From assembly GCA_946479335.1 (NCBI GenBank), contig CAMLFP010000014.1:1-30536 (forward strand): a stretch of DNA of 30,536 bases, written 5' to 3'. Source of the stretch: an uncultured Archangium sp. (lineage in GTDB: Bacteria; Myxococcota; Myxococcia; Myxococcales; Myxococcaceae). A program made the translations under genes and the position numbers. Under the pieces are notes generated by a model, which had not been told where the DNA came from, made no database searches, and saw nothing but the letters and a program-made list of their open reading frames with translations. Positions within the stretch are counted from its first letter, which is position 1. The number at the start of each line of letters is the position of its first letter. Shown here piece after piece: positions 16,062 to 23,614 of this stretch.

Positions 16062-19000
16062 TCAGCTGTCGCGGCCCGGCATCGTGGTGGGTGGTGTGTG
16101 CCGCGCGAAGAGGTTCGACGCGGGCGGGCAGTAGCCGTGCACCAGCATCGCGAACCACGCGTCGATGACCGACGGCGGAGGCCCGACGTCGACCTCGGCG
16201 GCCTGCACCAGCTCGTCGGCCATCTCCTCGATGAGCGACTCGGCCGGTGAAGGCTCGATGAGCGTCGGAGAGCTCTCCATCGGCGGCCGCGGGGGCACGT
16301 GCGGCGGCTCGAGGAACAGCCCGGAGCCTTCTGGCATCACGATCGCCGACGGCCCGCTCATCACCGGCGCCGGGGGCAGGTTTGGCGGCACGGGGAAGAT
16401 GCCCGAGGCCGAGGAGCGCGGGAGCGGCGGCGGGGCGGCGCCGCGGTGCGTGGGCAGCACGGGCGGCGTCATCCTCGGGGTTGGCGGTCGTGGCGCGGAG
16501 GCGGTGGGGAAGACACCCGACGGCGTGCGCGGGAGCGGCGGCACCGTCGCGAAGACGCCCGACGGCGTGCGCGGCAAGGGCGGCGGCATGGACGCAGCGG
16601 CGAAGATGCCGGACGGCGTGCGCGGCAGCGGCGGCACGAAGCGCGGCGCCGTGGCGGCAGCGGCCACGCCCTTCGCGGGCGTCGCGCCGACGGGCGAGAG
16701 TTCGGAGTCGTCGATCAACTCCGGCTCCTCGGGGGGCTCAGGGCTGGCTACGGCGACCCCGCGCGCAGGCGTGTGCACGGCCGCGAGATCGGCGTCGTCG
16801 ACGAAGGGCGCGTCTTCGCTGGGGTCGTCGGGGCCGGCCACGGAGCCTGAGTCCACCACAGGTGCGACGAAATTCCGCGTCGGAGGCGGCGCTCGGTCGC
16901 CGACAGGCGCCAGCACAGAGGTGGGGAGCGTTGCTCCCGGTGGTTCACCGTGGAGGGGCGGCGGTCGCGGCACCACCGGGAAGTCGCCGGTGGGGGAGAG
17001 CACCGGGCGCATACCCTCCATCGACCGCGGCGTGTCGCGTTTGATGGGCGGGAGCTCCCCGGTGCTCGTGCGCGCCAGCGGCGGGATGTCGCGCTTGAGG
17101 GGCGGCAGCGCGCCTTCCGCGGGCTCTCCAGCGACGGCGCGCGGCAGCGGCGGGACCTCGCGCTTGATCGGCGGCAACGCGACTTCCGCGGACTCTCCAG
17201 CGTTCGTGCGCGGCAGCGGCGGGACGTCGCGCTTGATGGGCGGCAGCGCGCCTTCTGCGAATTCTGCCGCGCTCGTGCGCACAGCAGGCGGGACGTCGCG
17301 CTTGATGAGCGGCAGCGCGCCTTCTGCGGACTCTCCCGCGCTCGTGTGCGCCAGCGGCGGGACGTCGCGCTTGATGGGCGGCAGCACGCCTTCCGCGGAC
17401 TCTCCGGCGACACCGCGCGGAGCAAGCGGGACGTCGCGCTTGATGGGTGGCAGCGCACCTTCTGCGAATTCTCCAGCGGTGGTGTGCGCCAGCGGCGGGA
17501 TGTCGCGCTTGATGGGCGGCAGCACGTTCGCGCCTTGGAGCTCCGCGGTGGGCGCGGGCGACGGCTGCGGCGCCACGATGGGCAACTCCGGCCCGCGGGG
17601 ACTGCCCAGCACCTCGTCGTCGATGATGACGGAGGGCACGGCGGGCTCGAGGTCGTCGATCAACCCGCCGGCGACGACGGGTGGCGCGGCGTCTTCGGGG
17701 GCCGGCGACGTCGAGAGTTCAACCCCGGGCACGACCTCGAGCTCGGCGCGCGGCGGCGGCGACTCCGCGACGTCGTGAATGATCGGCGCGTCGCTCGTCG
17801 CGGCGGCTTCGCGCACGGGGGAGCCCATCACCACCGGTTGCTCAGGCCGCTGCGCGTTGGGCTCGGTGGTGTGCGGCGGCGCGTCGTCGCGGAGCGGGGT
17901 GCCCATGATCGCCGGGCGATTCGAGAGCGCGGCCTCCGGCGAGGTCTCGTCGGCGGGGATGTTCGGGTCGGTCGTGACGCGGCCGGCGCCGGAGCTCGAG
18001 GGCGTCTCCCGCTCACCGCGCTTCTTCTTTCTCTTCTGCGTGTCTTCGTCGGTGCTGAGGCCCTGGCCCAGCTGCGTGGGCTCGTCGGCGTTGGTGCCCT
18101 CTTCGTCGCCCACCTTGCGGACCCCCGCGCCGCTCAGGGTCACGTAGATGGCGATCAGATCGGCGCGGATCTTGGCGGCGTCGCGATCGAGCGCGGCGGC
18201 ACGCGCGGCGGCGCCCAGCTTCACGCGGCGCGCCGGGTTGGTCGCGAGCGAGACGATGGCGTCGGCGAGCGACTCGGCGCTCTGCGAGCGGTAGAACACC
18301 ACGCCGTCTTCCGGCAGCACCGCGCGGGCAGAGGGCACATCGGCGGCGATCACCGGCCGGCCCGCGGCGAGGTACTCCGCGAGGCGCGCGAGCGGCGAGC
18401 CGACGCGGCTGTTGCGCTCCACGTCGGAGAGCGTCAGCAGCCCCACGTCGACCGTGGCGAGCACCTTGTGGAGATCGTCGTGCGCCACCGGCGGTTGGAA
18501 CTCGACCTTGCCGGACAGCTTCAGCGCGTTCACCTGCTCCTCGAGGCGCGCCTGGAGCCGCTCGCTCTTCGGCCCCACGATGGCCAGCCGCACGTCGGTG
18601 GTCTGCAGCGCGATCTGCATCGCCTCCAGCAGCGTCGGGAGATCCTGCGCGTCGCCCTGGTGACCGAGGTGCAGCAGCCGCATCGGCGTCGCGTCGGGCA
18701 CGCCCATCACCTCGGGCACGTAGGGCGCGAGGTCGACCGGGGCCGGCAGCACCTGCACCTGCTCGCGCGCCACGCCGAGCTGGGTGACGAACTCGCGGGT
18801 GAGCTCGTTGGCGGTGATCACCGCGTCGGCGTTCATCAGGCAGAACAGCTCCTGCCGGCGCACCTTGGCGATGAAGCGCCGGTTGACCTCTTCCTCCGGG
18901 TAGAGGAACGGCAGGTCGACCGACGGGAGCGAGCACGCGTCGTACACCAGCTTGTACCCGAACTCGCCGCGGCGCTCGGCGAGCGCGTAGCCGCCGAAGG

Positions 19001-19304
19001 GGTCGAAGCTGTGCACCACCACGTACTCTTCGCTCTCCATCTGGCGGCGCACGGCGCGATCGAAGGCCTGCACCCGCGCCGCGAGGTCGCCGTTGCCCAC
19101 CGGCACCCGGAGCAGCCGCGCGCCGTGGTACCGCTCGATGTGGGTGTGGTCGGGCGTCTTCACCGACAGCACGACGACCTGGTACCGCTCGGAGAGGCCC
19201 TTGAGGTACTCGGTGACACGTCGAGAGAGCGCCGTCGGTGCAGGCACCACGTCGAAGACACAGAGCAGCAGTCGCGGCAGGTCGCTCACGGCCGCGCGCA
19301 TCAT
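16062..19304 (-). CDS. GT4-like glycosyltransferase with giant low-complexity C-terminal tail
   Basis: The protein is 1080 residues from the ATG at 19302-19304 (a second ATG follows at once). The open frame continues 5' to 20183, but that part is antisense to the TPR gene and not protein-like. Residues 1-~395 are a GT-B glycosyltransferase. The N-terminal Rossmann half is PRLLLCVFDVVPAPTALSRR; the C-terminal half has MRLLHLGHQGDAQDLPTLL and SPLARLAEYLAAGRPVIAAD, the donor-binding motif with E310. Residues ~396-1080 are disordered: a basic patch KRKKKRGER, then Pro/Ala/Glu-rich sequence with 23-residue tandem repeats (~592-758) and PPLPRTPSGxF repeats (~888-972). GT4 enzymes transfer sugar from nucleotide-sugars to glycans or lipids. 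No signal peptide or membrane segment is seen. It stands 51 bases upstream of the AglZ/FrzS-like gene on the same strand. Acceptor unknown. Confidence 0.86.
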   Translation of the reverse strand: MMRAAVSDLPRLLLCVFDVVPAPTALSRRVTEYLKGLSERYQVVVLSVKTPDHTHIERYHGARLLRVPVGNGDLAARVQAFDRAVRRQMESEEYVVVHSFDPFGGYALAERRGEFGYKLVYDACSLPSVDLPFLYPEEEVNRRFIAKVRRQELFCLMNADAVITANELTREFVTQLGVAREQVQVLPAPVDLAPYVPEVMGVPDATPMRLLHLGHQGDAQDLPTLLEAMQIALQTTDVRLAIVGPKSERLQARLEEQVNALKLSGKVEFQPPVAHDDLHKVLATVDVGLLTLSDVERNSRVGSPLARLAEYLAAGRPVIAADVPSARAVLPEDGVVFYRSQSAESLADAIVSLATNPARRVKLGAAARAAALDRDAAKIRADLIAIYVTLSGAGVRKVGDEEGTNADEPTQLGQGLSTDEDTQKRKKKRGERETPSSSGAGRVTTDPNIPADETSPEAALSNRPAIMGTPLRDDAPPHTTEPNAQRPEQPVVMGSPVREAAATSDAPIIHDVAESPPPRAELEVVPGVELSTSPAPEDAAPPVVAGGLIDDLEPAVPSVIIDDEVLGSPRGPELPIVAPQPSPAPTAELQGANVLPPIKRDIPPLAHTTAGEFAEGALPPIKRDVPLAPRGVAGESAEGVLPPIKRDVPPLAHTSAGESAEGALPLIKRDVPPAVRTSAAEFAEGALPPIKRDVPPLPRTNAGESAEVALPPIKREVPPLPRAVAGEPAEGALPPLKRDIPPLARTSTGELPPIKRDTPRSMEGMRPVLSPTGDFPVVPRPPPLHGEPPGATLPTSVLAPVGDRAPPPTRNFVAPVVDSGSVAGPDDPSEDAPFVDDADLAAVHTPARGVAVASPEPPEEPELIDDSELSPVGATPAKGVAAAATAPRFVPPLPRTPSGIFAAASMPPPLPRTPSGVFATVPPLPRTPSGVFPTASAPRPPTPRMTPPVLPTHRGAAPPPLPRSSASGIFPVPPNLPPAPVMSGPSAIVMPEGSGLFLEPPHVPPRPPMESSPTLIEPSPAESLIEEMADELVQAAEVDVGPPPSVIDAWFAMLVHGYCPPASNLFARHTPPTTMPGRDS
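16396..16635 (-). repeat. Four imperfect PPLPRTPSGxF-coding repeats
   Basis: Within the glycosyltransferase tail, the reverse strand encodes three close copies of PPLPRTPSG[IV]F and one diverged copy (PPLPRSSASGIF). On the plus strand the copies begin GAAGA(C/T)(A/G)CCC/GCC at about 16509, 16551 and 16602, and the diverged one at about 16396. Spacing is irregular but always a multiple of three where the reading is clear. This suggests slipped-strand or recombinational expansion under reading-frame constraint. Confidence 0.75.
17030..17527 (-). repeat. 69-bp (23-residue) in-frame tandem repeat in the glycosyltransferase tail
   Basis: On the plus strand the core TCGCGCTTGATGGGCGGCAG recurs. 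Its TTG lies at 17095, 17164, 17233, 17302, 17371, 17440 and 17509, an exact 69-base period. An eighth copy lies 54 bases further (17041). Each unit encodes a version of GALPPIKRDVPPL-x-R-T-x-AGE-x-AE. The KRD core and the GE-x-AE segment are best conserved; substitutions are mostly conservative. Copies are direct, adjacent and in frame, so this is a protein repeat rather than a CRISPR or regulatory array. Confidence 0.9.
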
Positions 19305-19334
19305 GACGTTGACCGGCCAGTCTCTCAATGAGAA

Positions 19335-19562
19335 GTGCGCGCGGTGGAAAATTTGTCGCACCTTCCGCTGCGCGCGCTGATCGCGCTGGCCCGCGAACGT
19401 CTGGGCAGCGCCGCGTCGAAGTTGAAGACCCGCGAGGAGCTCGTGGCGGCGTTGTCGGGGCGGCCCGAGGCCCCTGCGCTCCCGCCGGTGGAGCTGCCCA
19501 CCGCGCCCCCCGCGGCCGACCGCGAGGTCATCACCCGCGACTTCTTCATTCGCCGGCCCTAG
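19335..19562 (+). CDS. Short SAP/Rho_N-like protein, possibly a truncated DUF4912 protein
   Basis: This 75-residue ORF starts at GTG 19335 (another in-frame GTG is at 19344). Residues ~9-43 (LPLRALIALARERLGSAASKLKTREELVAAL) match the helix-extension-helix pattern of SAP/Rho_N-like domains. A proline-rich linker and the ending ADREVITRDFFIRRP follow. From memory, longer myxobacterial DUF4912 proteins have a comparable head, linker and ITRDFF-like stretch before the main domain. If so, this is a headpiece whose main domain is absent. Only 30 bases separate it from the divergent glycosyltransferase start, and it ends 10 bases before the TPR gene. It could be a genuine small nucleic-acid-binding protein or a decayed gene. 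Confidence 0.55.
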   Translation: MRAVENLSHLPLRALIALARERLGSAASKLKTREELVAALSGRPEAPALPPVELPTAPPAADREVITRDFFIRRP

Positions 19563-19572
19563 GTTTTCGCGC

Positions 19573-21537
19573 GTGTCAGGGTTGAACAAACGACGGGCGC
19601 TCGCCCAGCTGGAACAGGCGAGGCTCCTGCTGGAGCGCGCGGAGTGGACCCAGGCCGAGGCGCTCTCGCGCGAGGTGCTCGACGCCGGGTTCGACGAGGC
19701 GGTGGCCTTCGCGATCTGCGCCGACGCGCTCCGGCAGCTGAACCGCTCTGGAGAAGCGCTGGCCCTCATCGAGCGCGGCCTCAAGGCGAACCCCGGAGAC
19801 CCGCACCTCGAGTCGCGCATCGGCTCGTTGGCGCTCGACCTCGATGATTCGAAGCGCGCCGCGGAGTACTTCGCGCGTGCGCGCCGGAAGCTGCCGCGCG
19901 ACTCCCAGGTGCTGACGGGGCACGCCGGGGCGCTGCTCAACCTCGGGCAGGCCGTCGAGGCCGAGACGCTGCTCACGCGCGCGCTGCTGCTCGGTGGCGG
20001 CGGTGACACGCGGTTGGTGCTGGCGCTCACCAAGCTGCGGCGCGGGCAGCACGTCGAGGCCGACAAGCTCGCCGCGCAGATCGAAGCGGAGACCGAGAAC
20101 CCGCCCACGCTGATCGCGAAGGCGCGGGCGTTGCGGGCCGAGCTGGCCGTGCTGCGCGGTGACGCCCGGACCGCGTTCGCCATCTGGCGCGAGCTCGACG
20201 AAGGTGGGTTCGTCAGCCTCCATCAGCTGGCGCACCTCGCGTACGCCGCCGAACTCGCCGGTGAGCGGGCCGCGGCCGACGCCGCCATCGCCAAGCGCCA
20301 GGCGCAGGAGCCCAGCGCGCAGGACTGGCTGATGTTCGCGCAGATCCAGAACCATCGCGGTGACTTCCGGGCCGCGCTGCAGTCGCTCACGCACGCGGAG
20401 GCCGCGCCGGCGCCCGATGACGAATCGGGCTGGAAGTACGAGCTGCTGGCGGTGCGGGGGCGGGCGTTGCGCCTCGCGGGCGAGCGCGCGGAGGCCCGGC
20501 GGGTGTTGGAGGCCGCGCTGGCGTTGCCGGAAGGCGCGCTGCCGCAGGTCGGCGCGGGCCCCAACGTCGATCTCGGACACCTCGCGGCAGAAGAGGGCGA
20601 CTTCGAGACGGCGCAGGCGCGCTTCGAGGCGGCGCTCAAGCTCGACCCGGGTGAGCCGGAGGCGAAGCGCGCGCTCGAGCTCACCGCGCGGCGGCTCCAC
20701 TGGCGGCAGGCGGTCGAGTCATCGGCCGGTGAGAAGGTCGAGGCCGCGAAGGCCGAGGCCGACGCCATGCGGCGCCGCTACCTGATGCGCGAGACCGAGG
20801 TCGATCGGCTCAAGCGCGAGGTGCGCCGCCTCACCGAGGAGCGCGAGAACGCCGAGGCCCAGACCGAGGCCGCGAAGCGGGAGGCCGCCGAGCGCGTCAA
20901 GGCCGAGCTGGAGGCGCGCGAGCGCGACATCGACGCGAAGACCAACGAGACGCTGGCGGTGCTGGAAGGGGCGCGGTGCCCGCCGCGGTTGGAGCAACTG
21001 CTCCGTGTCGCCGAGCGCACCTACCAACACGCCCTGTACATGGATCTGCCGGCCGCCGCGGTGTCGGTGCTGTTCTCGGGCGCCTTCGAGCGCAGCATGG
21101 TCGAGCTGCTGGTGACGCCGTTCGGCCCGTGGCTCGACGCGCGCGGGCAGCGCGCCCGCTTCCTCGCTGACGGCGTCGCGGAGAAGCGGGGCTCCCGCGT
21201 GGAGTACTTCGATCGCTTCTTCGAGGCCTTCGACACCTCGTTCGAGTCCCGGCCTCCCTCGCTGGGAGAGGTGAGCCGGGTGCTGGAGAAGCGTGAAGAG
21301 CGCTACCTCGCGGTGTTCGCGGAGTACCTGCGAGAGACCTTCGCGTTGACGCCTCCGTTCTGGGGCGCGCTGGCCACTTTCGTCACCTGGAGCAAGGAGA
21401 CGCTGCGCGACCCGGTGGCGCACGGGCACCTCGACGTGGAGTGGGCGGTGTTGAAGCAGTTCCGTTCGCAGTTGTTGCTCGAGTTCGCGGGGCAGAAGTC
21501 GGGCGCGCTGCCGCAGTTGCTCAAGGCGCGTCGGTGA
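19573..21537 (+). CDS. TPR / coiled-coil protein with HEPN-like C-terminal domain
   Basis: The protein is 654 residues from GTG at 19573; AGG about 11 bases upstream is a weak ribosome site. Residues ~8-380 are TPR-like helical repeats, clearest near the N-terminus and at ~335-375 (GHLAAEEGDFETAQARFEAALKLDPGEPEA). Residues ~385-465 are a charged coiled coil. Residues ~470-645 are all-helical, containing RVAERTYQHALYMDLPAAAV and, near the end, TLRDPVAHGHLDVEW. The R612-x4-H617 motif followed by Gly matches the Rx4-6H signature of HEPN domains, many of which are RNases or nucleotide-binding helical bundles. No signal peptide. Its stop overlaps the start of the alpha/beta hydrolase gene (GTGA), so the two are translationally coupled. 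The HEPN assignment is a motif-level inference. Confidence 0.82.
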   Translation: MSGLNKRRALAQLEQARLLLERAEWTQAEALSREVLDAGFDEAVAFAICADALRQLNRSGEALALIERGLKANPGDPHLESRIGSLALDLDDSKRAAEYFARARRKLPRDSQVLTGHAGALLNLGQAVEAETLLTRALLLGGGGDTRLVLALTKLRRGQHVEADKLAAQIEAETENPPTLIAKARALRAELAVLRGDARTAFAIWRELDEGGFVSLHQLAHLAYAAELAGERAAADAAIAKRQAQEPSAQDWLMFAQIQNHRGDFRAALQSLTHAEAAPAPDDESGWKYELLAVRGRALRLAGERAEARRVLEAALALPEGALPQVGAGPNVDLGHLAAEEGDFETAQARFEAALKLDPGEPEAKRALELTARRLHWRQAVESSAGEKVEAAKAEADAMRRRYLMRETEVDRLKREVRRLTEERENAEAQTEAAKREAAERVKAELEARERDIDAKTNETLAVLEGARCPPRLEQLLRVAERTYQHALYMDLPAAAVSVLFSGAFERSMVELLVTPFGPWLDARGQRARFLADGVAEKRGSRVEYFDRFFEAFDTSFESRPPSLGEVSRVLEKREERYLAVFAEYLRETFALTPPFWGALATFVTWSKETLRDPVAHGHLDVEWAVLKQFRSQLLLEFAGQKSGALPQLLKARR

Positions 21538-22067
21538 GCCGCCACGTGGTGCTGCTGCCGGGGTTCAACGGCGCGGCCGAACAACCGATCCTGGTGGAGC
21601 TCTCCGAACGGCTCGAGGCGGCCGGCTTCGCGTGCACGCGCCTGGCGCCGCCGCGGCTCAAGCTCGACGAGGAGCTGTCGGCGCACGTCGCGTGGCTGCG
21701 AGACATGACTGGCGCGTTCCCGGCGCCGCTGGTGCTGGTCGGGAGATCATTCGGCGGGCGCCTCGCGATCCGCCTCGCGGCAGAGCGTGCGTTGGCCGCG
21801 GTGGTGCTGCTGGGCTTCCCCATTCGCCCGCCGGGCAAGCGGCGGGTGCGCGACGAAGAGGCGCTGAGCGCGCTGAAGACGCCGACGTTGATCGTGCAGG
21901 GCACGAAAGATCAGCTGGGCCCGCTGCGAGTGCTGAAGCCGCTCGTCGCGGCCAACCCGCACCTCACGCTGCACGAGATCGCCGGTGCCGGGCACTCCTT
22001 CGGCGCGAAGTCGCCCGCCGCGTTGGACTTCGCGACCAGCTGGCTGACCTCCACGCTCGGCACCTGA
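21534..22067 (+). CDS. Small alpha/beta hydrolase (KANL3/Tex30-like)
   Basis: The protein is 177 residues. The GTG at 21534 overlaps the stop of the TPR gene and begins MSRHVVLLPGFNGAAEQP, the first strand and oxyanion turn of the fold. Upstream in-frame starts lie inside the TPR gene and add non-conserved residues. The catalytic triad is visible: nucleophile S72 in LVLVGRSFGGRLAI, acid D126 in IVQGTKDQLGP, and H154 in IAGAGHSFG. The short fold and GRSFGG elbow resemble the KANL3/Tex30 or dienelactone-hydrolase-like group; substrate unknown. The protein is cytoplasmic by sequence. Pairing with the TPR/HEPN-like protein implies a joint role. A 74-base gap separates it from the pterin cluster. 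Confidence 0.88.
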   Translation: MSRHVVLLPGFNGAAEQPILVELSERLEAAGFACTRLAPPRLKLDEELSAHVAWLRDMTGAFPAPLVLVGRSFGGRLAIRLAAERALAAVVLLGFPIRPPGKRRVRDEEALSALKTPTLIVQGTKDQLGPLRVLKPLVAANPHLTLHEIAGAGHSFGAKSPAALDFATSWLTSTLGT

Positions 22068-22141
22068 CGGAGTGGGGAGCTTCGTCGCGGCCCTCGTCAC
22101 GCGGCTTGCCGCGCGCAATCGCGTCTCGTATCTCCCCGGGC

Positions 22142-22852
22142 ATGCCCGTCGCGCTCGTCACCGGCTCCGGTATCCGCGTCGGTCGCGCCATCGCCTTGGC
22201 GCTCGGCCGCGCGGGGTTCGATCTGCTGCTCCACGCCAACCGCAGCGTCGAAGACGCGCAGAACCTCGCGGAGGAGCTCCACTTCCTCGAGCGCTCCGCG
22301 ACGGTGGTGCAGGCCGACCTCTCACGCATCGACGGCCCCGCGACGCTCGCGAAGCAGTGCGGCGCGAAGCTCGACGTGCTGGTGAACAGCGCCGCCGCGT
22401 ACGCCCACGCCAACTTCGCCGACATCACCGCGGAGCAGCTCGAGCGCATGTGGGCGGTGAACGTGCGCGCGCCGTTTCTGCTGACGCAGGCGTTGCTCCC
22501 CGCGCTGCAGGGCGGCTGCGTGATCAACATCACCGACATGGCGGTGAGCCACGCGTACACCCCGACGCACTTCTTCTCGCACTACCTCGCCACGAAGGCC
22601 GCGCTGGAGCAGTTGACCCGCGCGTGGGCGCTCGAGCTCGGGCCCGGCATTCGCGTCAACGCGGTGGCGCCGGGGCCGGTGGCGATGGCCGCGGAGACGA
22701 ATGACGCGCAGCGCGCCGACATCCTCGGGCGCATTCCGTTGCGCCGTGAAGGGTCACCCGAAGACGTCGCGCAGGCGGTCGTCTTCCTCGCGACGGCGCC
22801 GTACATCACCGGCCAGACGGTGCGCGTCGATGGAGGTCTGAGCGTCGCATGA
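22142..22852 (+). CDS. Pteridine reductase (PTR1/FolM)-like SDR
   Basis: The protein is 236 residues from the ATG at 22142. The cofactor motif is VTGSGIRVGRAIA (residues 6-18), and HANRS (31-35) matches the NADPH-selecting H-x-x-R-S of PTR1. The catalytic set is D132, Y148 and K152 (YLATK). An Asp stands where ordinary SDRs have Ser, exactly as in Leishmania PTR1 and E. coli FolM. The end, YITGQTVRVDGGLSVA, is typical. PTR1/FolM enzymes reduce dihydropterins to tetrahydropterins with NADPH. The stop overlaps the start of the FolB-cupin gene (ATGA), and queD and folE follow, so the context is pterin metabolism. Candidate products include tetrahydromonapterin or tetrahydrofolate-type pterins. 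The exact substrate cannot be told from sequence. Confidence 0.88.
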   Translation: MPVALVTGSGIRVGRAIALALGRAGFDLLLHANRSVEDAQNLAEELHFLERSATVVQADLSRIDGPATLAKQCGAKLDVLVNSAAAYAHANFADITAEQLERMWAVNVRAPFLLTQALLPALQGGCVINITDMAVSHAYTPTHFFSHYLATKAALEQLTRAWALELGPGIRVNAVAPGPVAMAAETNDAQRADILGRIPLRREGSPEDVAQAVVFLATAPYITGQTVRVDGGLSVA

Positions 22853-23592
22853 AGCCCCTCGACAAACTCTCGCTCCGCGGCATGCGCTTCGACTGCATCG
22901 TCGGGCTCTTCGACTTCGAGCGGAACACCCCGCAGCCGGTGGAACTCGACGTCTCGCTGTACTTCGACACCCGGGCCGCGGCGCACCACGACAAGCTGAA
23001 CGACACCGTCGACTACTCCCGGCTGCTGGGCGAGCTGCGCTTCGTGCTGACCGCCGGCCGCTTCCGGCTCATCGAGTCAGCCGCCGAGGCCGTCGCCGCG
23101 TGGATTCTCATGCCTCCCTCGGCCGACGTGCCGCGCCCGCAGGTGCAGGAAGTCGACGTGCGGCTCTCGAAGCTGGTCGCGCTCTCGGGGAAGGCCGTGC
23201 CGACGCTCGAGATCCACCGCACGCGCGACGACTTTCCGCTGCGCACCGAGACGAAGCACTTCGGCTTCGTCGACATCGTCTTCGAGACGAAGGAGTGCGG
23301 CGTGTACCGCGAGCGCATCTACCCGAAGACGGTGCTGCCGACGCACGTACACCAGCACCTCGACGAGTCGGAGCTGGTGCTGGGGAGCGGCCTGTTGCTC
23401 CAGGGCCAGCCCGTCGCCGCCGGCCTCGCGCACTCGTGGCCCAGGGGCTTCGCGCACCGCTACGAGAACGTCACCGACACCGAGCAGAGCTTCCTGTGCA
23501 TCGACCGGCCGGCCTTCATCCCCACCGATGAGGTGGAGGTCGACGTGCCCCTCAGCCAATTGAAGCGACCGGAGCCTGTGCGTTTCTTCTGA
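22849..23592 (+). CDS. folB: Dihydroneopterin aldolase-cupin fusion protein
   Basis: The protein is 247 residues, about twice the usual ~120 of FolB. Residues 1-~126 are a FolB domain with its expected active-site residues: E24 (FDFERNTPQ), Y56 (NDTVDYSRL), E76 (FRLIESAAEAV) and K108 (VRLSKLVAL). FolB converts 7,8-dihydroneopterin to 6-hydroxymethyl-dihydropterin and glycolaldehyde; the FolX branch epimerises the triphosphate. Residues ~138-225 are a cupin. Motif 1 is PTHVHQHLDESELVLGSG with H166, H168, H170 and an acidic ligand; motif 2 is WPRGFAHRYEN with H203 and N207, so a metal site looks intact. ATGA overlap with the SDR gene upstream, 22 bases to queD. Codon use is uniform across the junction, arguing against an assembly artefact. 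The role of the cupin is unknown. Confidence 0.88.
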   Translation: MKPLDKLSLRGMRFDCIVGLFDFERNTPQPVELDVSLYFDTRAAAHHDKLNDTVDYSRLLGELRFVLTAGRFRLIESAAEAVAAWILMPPSADVPRPQVQEVDVRLSKLVALSGKAVPTLEIHRTRDDFPLRTETKHFGFVDIVFETKECGVYRERIYPKTVLPTHVHQHLDESELVLGSGLLLQGQPVAAGLAHSWPRGFAHRYENVTDTEQSFLCIDRPAFIPTDEVEVDVPLSQLKRPEPVRFF

Positions 23593-23614
23593 AAGTGCTA
23601 GGGGCGGCGGCGTC

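Noticed and set aside
17030..17527. Regularly spaced repeats as a possible CRISPR array or satellite
   Set aside because: The 69-base units are adjacent with no unique spacers, stay in frame and encode a conserved 23-residue peptide; no cas genes are present.
16165..17778. A 537-codon plus-strand Gly/Ser-rich frame across the repeat region
   Set aside because: It is the complement of the Pro/Ala-rich tail. The minus frame is continuous with a recognisable glycosyltransferase domain, whereas the plus frame has no domain.
19305..20183. 5' extension of the glycosyltransferase frame by 293 codons
   Set aside because: The extension is Ser/Arg/Ala-rich low-complexity sequence lying antisense to the TPR gene. 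The glycosyltransferase fold begins right after the ATG at 19302-19304.
22106..22134. Candidate promoter TTGCCG-17 bases-TATCTC before the pterin cluster
   Set aside because: Spacing is good but the match to consensus is modest and the -10 lies only about 8 bases from the ATG, implying an almost leaderless transcript. The same stretch also forms a small CGCGG-CTTG-CCGCG hairpin. Not strong enough to list.
21632..22141. N-terminal extension of the SDR frame through the alpha/beta hydrolase gene
   Set aside because: The extension is out of frame with a well-supported hydrolase and has no family similarity; the SDR nucleotide-binding motif begins immediately after the ATG at 22142.
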